Assembly (NCBI GenBank): GCA_934085975.1 | Contig: CAKOHT010000012.1 | Coordinates: forward strand, 1-53,936 | DNA from: an uncultured Cetobacterium sp. | Lineage (GTDB): Bacteria; Fusobacteriota; Fusobacteriia; Fusobacteriales; Fusobacteriaceae | Length of the DNA stretch: 53,936 bases | Direction of reading: 5' to 3' | Part shown: piece after piece, positions 52,463 through 53,936 of the stretch | How positions within the stretch are numbered: position 1 is the stretch's first letter | Layout: each line of letters begins with the position of its first letter | Notes under the pieces: model-generated | What the model was told of the DNA's origin: nothing | Database searches by the model: none | What the model saw: the letters and a program-made list of their open reading frames with translations, nothing else | Position numbers and translations under genes: made by a program

Positions 52463-53722
52463 ATGAATTTAGAGTTACAAATAAGAGAAAATAAAAAAGA
52501 AGTGGGGAATTCTATAGAGACATTTAACAGACCATTAGCTAAGTTTTTAGAATATAATGGGCTACCAATAGAAAATATTCTTATGCCTATCGAAGAGAGA
52601 ATAAAAGTGATAAACTCAATGCAAAATATTTTAGAGTTAGTAGATGGAGATAAAAGAATAAAAGCTTACTATCTTTCTAAATTTACCATTTCTATTGCAT
52701 CAGGGTTATTTGATGGAGCCTTAAATTATGTTTGGAATGAAGCGGTTAGAGCATTAAGAACATTGGTTATTAACTACGATCTACAATATTTTTATAGTAT
52801 TGCAGCTGGAATTTCTAATAAGTATAAAAGTCTTTCAAAAGAAGAAGAATTAGAATTTGTTTCAGAGTATGATTTACTGGAGATAAATAGAAGAATAGGA
52901 TTATTATCAGATATTAATTTCAAAAAACTCGAGTATATTAATTATATGAGAAACCACTCAAGTGCAGCACATCCAAATGAAAATGAAATAAGTGGTTATG
53001 AGATGATTTCAATGCTTGAAAATATTATCAAATATGCTGTAAATGCAAAACCAGATCATTCTATGATTGAATTGAAAACATTAAATGATAATATTAGAAA
53101 AACTTCAATTCCTACAGAAGATTTAAGATCCATAATTAACAATTTAGCTAAACATCCTCAAGAAAGAATTGATGATTTTATGCTTTCAATCTTTGGGTTA
53201 TATTGTGACGAAAGACAAAGCTCATTGGTCAGAGGTAATATAGAGTTTATTTCTCCAAAACTTTGGGAAATTATATCAGAAGATATAAAACACAGAATTG
53301 GAGCTAAGTTTGGTTATTATAGAGTAAATATAGAGGAAGCTAAGAAAAACTTATGTGCAAATTTTTTAAGAGTGGTAGGGGGAGAATCATATAAAGATGA
53401 AGATAGTTTAGCAGTTGATTTAATAGAATTATTACAAGAATTGAGAAGTGTTCATTTTAGTTATTATAATTTTTATAATGAATATCCATATGCTCAAAGA
53501 ATATCAAAACTATTAGAAAATCTAACTTCAATTCCAAAAGCAGCAGAAAGAACGTTTATAAAAATTATTTCGATATGTTATGTAGGAAATGGAAAAGGAT
53601 ACAAAGATGGTGTAGATGAGATAGCTGTATCTTATTATGAAAAGTTTATCAGAAAATTTACAGATGAAAAATTAAGTTTAATACATAAAGATAGTGATTT
53701 CAAATCTTTAATAAAATCATAA
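52463..53722 (+). CDS. uncharacterised protein with HEPN-like RNase motif, restriction-locus associated
   Basis: 419 residues from the ATG at 52463, which follows GGAGG by 5 nt. No known domain name is certain. The N-terminal half is helical. It contains YMRNHSSAAHPNE, with Arg163-Asn164 and His170, which fits the HEPN motif R-(N/D/H)-x4-6-H used by many toxin and abortive-infection RNases. The C-terminal half (about 200-419) is helical with no motif I recognise. It is the only complete gene of the island, 17 bp after the dead hsdS, and was probably its last operon gene. Related cases are PrrC and RloC, anticodon nucleases with HEPN folds linked to type I systems. No terminator of its own is clear. 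RNase activity is inference. Confidence 0.7.
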   Translation: MNLELQIRENKKEVGNSIETFNRPLAKFLEYNGLPIENILMPIEERIKVINSMQNILELVDGDKRIKAYYLSKFTISIASGLFDGALNYVWNEAVRALRTLVINYDLQYFYSIAAGISNKYKSLSKEEELEFVSEYDLLEINRRIGLLSDINFKKLEYINYMRNHSSAAHPNENEISGYEMISMLENIIKYAVNAKPDHSMIELKTLNDNIRKTSIPTEDLRSIINNLAKHPQERIDDFMLSIFGLYCDERQSSLVRGNIEFISPKLWEIISEDIKHRIGAKFGYYRVNIEEAKKNLCANFLRVVGGESYKDEDSLAVDLIELLQELRSVHFSYYNFYNEYPYAQRISKLLENLTSIPKAAERTFIKIISICYVGNGKGYKDGVDEIAVSYYEKFIRKFTDEKLSLIHKDSDFKSLIKS

Positions 53723-53764
53723 AGTAAAACCTTAAGAAACTGAGCAAAAAACAAATAAATTTAT

Positions 53765-53778
53765 CACAATGTATTGTG
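53765..53778. repeat. small inverted repeat CACAAT-GT-ATTGTG
   Basis: A 6-bp inverted repeat between the island's last gene and the tuf terminator. It lacks a T-tract and has no assigned role. Confidence 0.4.
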
Positions 53779-53792
53779 GTGAAAAGTAAATA

Positions 53793-53813
53793 GGCTGACC
53801 AATAAGGTCAGCC
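53793..53813. terminator. terminator hairpin of tuf, possibly bidirectional
   Basis: GGCTGACC-AATAA-GGTCAGCC, a perfect 8-bp stem. On the minus strand it is followed by TATTTACTTTTC, on the plus strand by TCTGTTATATT. Both T-tracts are poor. It lies about 57 bp after the tuf stop codon and would also stop the island transcript. Confidence 0.65.
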
Positions 53814-53870
53814 TCTGTTATATTGTCAAATTCTTGAATCGTGTATTCTGATATTTTAATTTAAGTAAGA

Positions 53871-53936
53871 TTACTTAGTAATTTCTGCAACAACTCCAGA
53901 AGCTACTGTTCTTCCTCCCTCTCTGATCGCAAATCT
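53871..53936 (-). CDS. tuf: elongation factor Tu, C-terminal end (partial)
   Basis: Only the last 21 codons and the stop are in the window. RFAIREGGRTVASGVVAEIT is the universal EF-Tu end, followed by Lys and TAA. The gene continues past the right edge. Confidence 0.96.
   Translation of the reverse strand, partial: RFAIREGGRTVASGVVAEITK

Noticed and set aside
48990..53870. Mobile element carrying the restriction island.
   Set aside because: I found no integrase, transposase, terminal repeats or duplicated target sequence at either edge, and the nearest tRNAs are 41 kb away. It is described as an accessory island only.

Overview
The window is AT-rich DNA from a Gram-negative bacterium of the Fusobacteriaceae (Fusobacterium/Cetobacterium type). 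The evidence is the 5' end of a fusobacterial-type 16S rRNA gene at the left edge, a FomA-type porin, Kdo synthesis genes (kdsD, kdsA) that imply LPS, a MurE of the DNPR type, a split transketolase, and very low GC. Housekeeping promoters are easy to read (TTGACA/17 bp/TATAAT-like), and most operons end in strong hairpin-plus-T-tract terminators. I could not fix the species.

Layout. 1-237: start of an rrn operon running leftwards, with its promoter. 246-3902: a small secreted protein, a FomA-type porin, rpsI-rplM and a SatP-type acetate/succinate transporter. 3950-7950: ROK glucokinase with an M32 carboxypeptidase, then trpS and three tRNA genes (Arg-ACG, Ser-GCT, Ser-TGA). 7957-15437: an uncharacterised protein, then a complete phosphate regulon. 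pstS-phoB-phoR reads left and pstC-pstA-pstB-phoU reads right, from a shared control region with two back-to-back sets of 11-bp-phased Pho-box-like repeats. 15448-20356: a translation/RNA modification operon (prfA-prmC-queA-rsmD-xseB-ispA). 20467-21668: an ECF sigma factor, a probable anti-sigma factor and a small exported protein. 21727-26418: ispG and miaB-rho-LysM/M23 peptidase. 26515-31780: an Ogg2-type glycosylase and a two-gene unit of a SNF2 helicase with an XPB-N-like partner. 31894-35368: a DUF1858 protein and murE-kdsA-kdsD. 35483-40282: an FMN-binding-like exported protein and tdk-truA-like-HD-radical SAM-ung. 40409-46453: ftsX-envC-like-nadK-recN-dead Xer-like-era. 46513-48989: split transketolase and a membrane protein.

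49034-53722 is an accessory island on the opposite strand, wedged between a membrane protein gene and tuf. It is a decaying type I restriction-modification locus. It holds a truncated and frameshifted hsdS remnant, an hsdM whose catalytic methyltransferase core is missing through an in-frame deletion, a frameshifted YhcG/DUF1016-type nuclease gene, and an hsdS with a nonsense codon and two frame breaks. No hsdR is present in the window. The last gene, a 419-residue protein with an HEPN-like R-N-x5-H motif, is intact. All the frame lesions I see fall inside this island and the flanking genes are open, so genuine decay is likelier than sequencing error.

The items most worth following up are the HEPN-motif protein beside the dead restriction system, the SNF2/XPB-N-like helicase pair, the mirror-image Pho control region, a catalytically dead Xer-like protein between recN and era, a TruA-like enzyme with a KH-like tail, and a PrmC with a duplicated N-terminal domain.
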